Below, in pieces: positions 58,076 to 64,000 of a stretch of 64,000 nt of DNA. Under the pieces are notes generated by a model that worked only from the letters and a program-made list of their open reading frames with translations, had not been told where the DNA came from and ran no database searches. The stretch's first letter is position 1. Each line of letters opens with the position of its first letter. The position numbers and the translations under genes are program-made. Source of the DNA: Kiloniellaceae bacterium (GTDB lineage: Bacteria; Pseudomonadota; Alphaproteobacteria; Kiloniellales; J153); assembly GCA_021776135.1 (NCBI GenBank), contig JAJFGL010000002.1, positions 124,001 through 188,000 of the forward strand, given 5' to 3'.

Positions 58076-60049
58076 TCAGCTCGCCATTTTCAGGGCGCCG
58101 CCGGGGGCGAAAGTTTCGGCCTCGATCACTTGCAGGTTGGCCTTGAGCACGCCCTTGCGGCCATCTTCGAAGGTCATCTCGGTCTCGATATAAACCCGGT
58201 CCCCGCCGGCATAGAGGGCCTCGACCAGGGTATCGTACTTGTCGGCCACGAAGGCCCGGCGCACCTTGCGGGTGCGGGTCAGTTCGCCGTCGTCGGGATC
58301 CAGTTCTTTGTGCAGGACCAGGAAGCGCTTGATTTGCGAAGACGACAGCCGGGGGTCTTGGCTCAAGTCCCGGTTGACCGCCTCGACATGGCTCTTGATG
58401 GTGGTCAAAACATCGGGATTGGCGGCCAGTTCCTGATAGCTGGCGTAGGCGACGTTGTTGCGCTCGGCCCAGGATCCGACCGCTTCCAGGTCGATGTTGA
58501 TGAAGGCGGCGCAGTAATCGCGCTCATGGCCGTAGGCGACCGCCTCCTTGATGTCGGCAAAGAACTTCAACTTATTTTCAATGTACTTGGGCGCGAACAT
58601 GCCGCCGTCGTTCAGGCGTCCGACGTCCTTGGCCCGGTCGATGATCTTCAAATGGCCGTTGTCGTCCATGAAGCCGGCGTCGCCGGTATGAACCCAGCCG
58701 TCCACGGTCTTGGCCGCCGCCGTGGCTTCCGGGTTCTTGTAATATTCCACGAACACGCCGGGCCCGCGGAACATAACCTCGCCGTCCTCGGCCACCTTGA
58801 TCTCGACCCCGGGCGCCGGGCGGCCCACGGTATCGGGCATGATCTCCCCGTCCGGCTGCATGGTGATGTAGACGCTGGCTTCGGTGCTGCCGTAAAGCTG
58901 CTTCAGGTTGACGCCGATGGAGCGGTAGAAGTCGAAGATATCCGGGCCGATCGCCTCGCCGGCGGTGTAGGCCAGGCGGATACGCGAAAAGCCCAGGGTG
59001 TTGCGTAAGGGGCCATAGATCAGGACATTGCCCAAGCCATACAACAGGCGGTCGCCAAGGGGCACCGGCTTGCCGTCCAGGATTTGCGTGCCGCAGCGTT
59101 TCGCCACGGCCATGAAATACTTGAACATGCTGCGCTTCACCCAGCCCGCGTCCTCCATGCGGATGGTCACCGTGGTCAGGATGTTTTCGAAAATGCGCGG
59201 CGGGGCGAAGAAATACGTCGGCCCCAATTCGCGCAGGTCGAGCAGCACCGTGTCACTGGATTCCGGGCACGAGACGCAAAACCCGGCGACGTAGCTCTGC
59301 CCGTAAGAGAACAGGTGATCGCCGACCCAGGCCATGGGCAGATAGGCGAGCACCTCGTCGTCCTGGTTCAAACCGTCGAAGGCGATGCCGTTGGCGGCGG
59401 TCTTGACCAGATTGTCGAAGCTGAGCACGACCCCCTTGGGCTGACCCGTGGTGCCGGAGGTGTAGAGGATGATCGCCGGGTCGCCGCCTTTGCCTTGCGC
59501 CACCGCCTGGTCGTAAAAGCCCGGATGGGCGCTGTCGTGATCGCGGCCCAGTTTCTGGACCTTGTCGAAGGCATGGACGAAATCCTGAGTATAGTGGCGC
59601 AAGCCCCGTGGATCGTCGTAGACGATTTGTTCCAGCTTGGGATAGGTCTCGCGGATCGACAGCATCTTGTCGACCTGTTCCTGGTCCTCGGCCATGACGA
59701 AGCGCAGCTCGGCATGTTCGGCCACGAAGGTCAGTTCCTTGGCCGCCGAGTCCTGATACAGAGGCACGGGAACCGCGCCCAGAACCTGGGCCGCGGTCAT
59801 GGTCCAATACAGGCGCGGGCGGTTGTCGCCGATGATGGCGATCTTATCGCCGCGCTTCAGGCCCAGGACCGCCAGGCCGCAGGCCAGAGCGCGGATTTCC
59901 TGGGCAACCTCGCCCCAGGTCCAGCTTTGCCAGATGCCGTATTCCTTTTCCCGGATCGCCACGGCGTCGCCGCGCCGCTTGGCCATGTCCAGCAACAGCT
60001 TGGGAAAGGTGTCGCCGCCAGGGCTTGGCATACTTTCGCGTGCGCTCAC
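58076..60049 (-). CDS. Long-chain acyl-CoA synthetase family protein
   Basis: A 657-residue AMP-dependent acyl-CoA ligase. The P-loop ILYTSGTTGQPKGVVLSFDNLVK is at about residues 194-216, YGSTEASVYITMQPDG near 390, and VDGWVHTGDAGFMDDNGHLKIIDRAKD near 466 are conserved. FadD/ACSL-type enzymes activate fatty or arylalkanoic acids. As first gene of the operon with livGHMF, a binding protein and a PaaK-like ligase, it probably activates the transported acid. Start ATG 60049, with an alternative ATG six codons later. Confidence 0.92.
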   Translation of the reverse strand: MSARESMPSPGGDTFPKLLLDMAKRRGDAVAIREKEYGIWQSWTWGEVAQEIRALACGLAVLGLKRGDKIAIIGDNRPRLYWTMTAAQVLGAVPVPLYQDSAAKELTFVAEHAELRFVMAEDQEQVDKMLSIRETYPKLEQIVYDDPRGLRHYTQDFVHAFDKVQKLGRDHDSAHPGFYDQAVAQGKGGDPAIILYTSGTTGQPKGVVLSFDNLVKTAANGIAFDGLNQDDEVLAYLPMAWVGDHLFSYGQSYVAGFCVSCPESSDTVLLDLRELGPTYFFAPPRIFENILTTVTIRMEDAGWVKRSMFKYFMAVAKRCGTQILDGKPVPLGDRLLYGLGNVLIYGPLRNTLGFSRIRLAYTAGEAIGPDIFDFYRSIGVNLKQLYGSTEASVYITMQPDGEIMPDTVGRPAPGVEIKVAEDGEVMFRGPGVFVEYYKNPEATAAAKTVDGWVHTGDAGFMDDNGHLKIIDRAKDVGRLNDGGMFAPKYIENKLKFFADIKEAVAYGHERDYCAAFINIDLEAVGSWAERNNVAYASYQELAANPDVLTTIKSHVEAVNRDLSQDPRLSSSQIKRFLVLHKELDPDDGELTRTRKVRRAFVADKYDTLVEALYAGGDRVYIETEMTFEDGRKGVLKANLQVIEAETFAPGGALKMAS

Positions 60050-60416
60050 TTTGGGCCGCCGCGCCGCGCCGGACCCGCGGGCCCGGCCGGATCGCTGGGG
60101 GCAAAAATACTTTGTGGGATCACCCGCCGATTCCCCCTGTTGACTTGTTATTTTTATTAGTTATTTGAGGCTACACCTAAAGATGCATCCATAAGTTGTC
60201 CGTAGATAAGTCTAATACCGGCGCGGGGTCAAGATTCATTGGACGGGCGCCGCTTCACGATTTGCTCAGCCCCCTAGGGTCTGTTCATAATTAGGATGCC
60301 GCCGAGGCGGGATCGGATTATCAACAGACCCTAGACAGCGTCCGCGAGAAGGCGGATGTTGCACCGCAACGAACCCGCAAGAACTCTTGTTCCCAATCGA
60401 CGTGGAGATCAGCACC
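60050..60416. promoter_or_regulatory. Divergent promoter region, acyl-CoA synthetase / acnA
   Basis: A 367-bp divergent region. An AT-rich segment at about 60135-60185 (TTGACTTGTTATTTTTATTAG) is the likeliest promoter area for one or both genes. It also holds the 53-bp mini-copy of element A at 60278-60330. An SD-like GGAG lies 12 bases before the acnA ATG. Confidence 0.5.
60278..60330. mobile_element. Miniature element family A, 53-bp derivative
   Basis: Ends GGTCTGTT/AACAGACC are flanked by CTAG on both sides (60274-60277 and 60331-60334). The inner sequence TAGGATGCCGCCGAGGCGGGATCGGATTAT differs by one base from the right end of the 38436-38698 element, so it is an internally deleted copy. 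It lies 87 bp upstream of the acnA start. Confidence 0.82.
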
Positions 60417-63089
<2,673 letters not shown>

Positions 63090-63105
63090 GAGGTTCGCCG
63101 CCCTT

Positions 63106-64000
63106 CTACGCCGCGTCGCCGAGTTTTACCCCGGCGCCCTCCAGCAGCATGGTTCTGTTGAGCAACTTGACGCAGGCATAAACCGCTGCGATGGCGGGTG
63201 CGGGTATTTCCGTGATGCGGCCGAGTTCCAGCACGGCGCCGATGATGGCTTCTATTTCGAGCGAACGGCCGAGCTCCACGTCCTGGAGCATGGAGGTCTT
63301 GTGGGCGCCGACGCCTTCCGCGCCCGCGATGCGCTTTTCTATGGTATGGCGGAATGTGATACCCAGTTTTCCGGCGATATCTTGGGCTTCCTGCATCATG
63401 GCCGCGGCCAAGTGCCGGGTTTCGGGAAACTGGCAGATCGCGGCCAGGGTCGCGTGGGTCAAGGCGCTGATCGGATTGAACGACAGATTGCCCCAGGCCT
63501 TGAGCCAGATCTCGGCGCGGATGTCGTCGAGGATGCGTGAGCGGAACCCGGCCTTGACCAGCACGTCATGGAGTTGTTGAACCCGTTCGGACTCGCTGCC
63601 GTCCAGTTCGCCTATGGGGAAGCGGTCGCCTTCCACATGGTGGATGACTCCTGGCTCCGGCACATCTGCGGCGGGATAGACGACGCAGCCGACGATGCGC
63701 GCGGCGTCGATGTTTTTCTCCAGGATGCCGCTGGGGTCGAGGGAGTCCAGGCGCTGGCCGTCGTGGGGTCCGCCGTGGTGCTGAAAATACCACCAGGGAA
63801 TGCCGTTTTGCACCGTGACGATCATTGTCTCCGGCCCCAGGAGCGACGGCACCTTGGATGCGATGGATTCCAAGTAGTGCGCCTTGAGCGCGAGGATCAC
63901 CAGGTCCTGCGGACCGGCATCGGCGAAGTCGCCCGTGGCCGCGATGTTTTTGACGACGTGCTCGCTGCCATCTTGCCAGATTAGTTTCAGGCCGTTCTCG
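63106..64000 (-). CDS. panE: 2-Dehydropantoate 2-reductase (ketopantoate reductase), 5' partial
   Basis: The frame is open to the right edge, so the N-terminal nucleotide-binding part (GxGxxG) lies outside. Visible are ALKAHYLESIASKVPSLLGPETMIVTVQNGIPWWYF (NG of the family's second motif), AEIWLKAWGNLSFNPISALTHATLAAICQ with the catalytic Lys and the NPISALT segment, and GAHKTSMLQDVELGRSLEIEAIIGAVLELGR with the conserved Asp-Glu of the ligand-binding helix. It reduces ketopantoate to pantoate in coenzyme A synthesis, or a related 2-keto acid; paralogues are common. It converges with acnA across 16 bp. Confidence 0.9.
   Translation of the reverse strand, partial: ENGLKLIWQDGSEHVVKNIAATGDFADAGPQDLVILALKAHYLESIASKVPSLLGPETMIVTVQNGIPWWYFQHHGGPHDGQRLDSLDPSGILEKNIDAARIVGCVVYPAADVPEPGVIHHVEGDRFPIGELDGSESERVQQLHDVLVKAGFRSRILDDIRAEIWLKAWGNLSFNPISALTHATLAAICQFPETRHLAAAMMQEAQDIAGKLGITFRHTIEKRIAGAEGVGAHKTSMLQDVELGRSLEIEAIIGAVLELGRITEIPAPAIAAVYACVKLLNRTMLLEGAGVKLGDAA

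Noticed and set aside
56906-59008. A 700-codon open frame on the plus strand over livG and the acyl-CoA synthetase gene
   Set aside because: It is a long antisense frame caused by codon bias; both genes under it have complete, conserved motifs on the minus strand.

Overview
The window is a high-GC chromosomal segment of an alphaproteobacterium, most likely a Rhodospirillales-type lineage. The indicators are a MipZ-type division ATPase, a system I cytochrome c maturation operon (ccmA-H), an aerobic cobalamin tail set (cobS, cobT, CobC-like phosphatase, CobD/CbiB-like protein), YciB, a bactofilin and a LIV-type ABC operon that also encodes acyl-CoA ligases. I see no rRNA, tRNA, prophage or CRISPR. 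Assignment is by recognition of protein families only; no database search was run.

Layout. 0-5 kb: the 3' end of a class A penicillin-binding protein, a MipZ-like ATPase with an added N-terminal TerB-like domain, a VOC protein, a YgjP-type metallopeptidase and an AraC-Ada methyltransferase. 5-11 kb: a LysR regulator divergent from ugpBAEC plus a GpdQ/CpdA-like phosphodiesterase, for import and use of glycerophosphodiesters. 11-16 kb: an IS6-family remnant, then cobalamin genes. 16-28 kb: an ABC-2 exporter, a degenerate EAL protein, speDE, envelope and transport genes (yciB, AEC carrier, ampG), typA and an adenosine kinase-like gene. 28.5-30 kb: a MNT/HEPN toxin-antitoxin pair with a striking operator. 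30-33 kb: EI24/CysZ-like protein, bactofilin, lipoprotein, ASCH protein and nth. 32.8-37.4 kb: an island of envelope lipoproteins and a PaaK-like ligase bounded by imperfect 21-bp inverted repeats. 37.4-41 kb: DUF2244, GNAT, dapB, rhomboid and an RHH-like protein. 41-44.4 kb: a polar amino acid ABC importer. 44.4-50.3 kb: ccmA-H. 50.5-51.1 kb: parDE. 51.2-60 kb: an acyl-CoA synthetase, livGHM, binding protein, livF and PaaK-like ligase operon. 60.4-64 kb: acnA and a partial ketopantoate reductase.

The most informative non-coding signals are: a small mobile repeat family targeting CTAG, one copy of which now supplies the stop codons of dapB and its neighbour; a second 148-bp miniature element; a nested inverted-repeat island splitting the liv operon; perfect long operators in front of both toxin-antitoxin operons; hairpins placed just after the binding-protein genes of two ABC operons; and in-frame 21-24-bp tandem duplications in the exported regions of three proteins.
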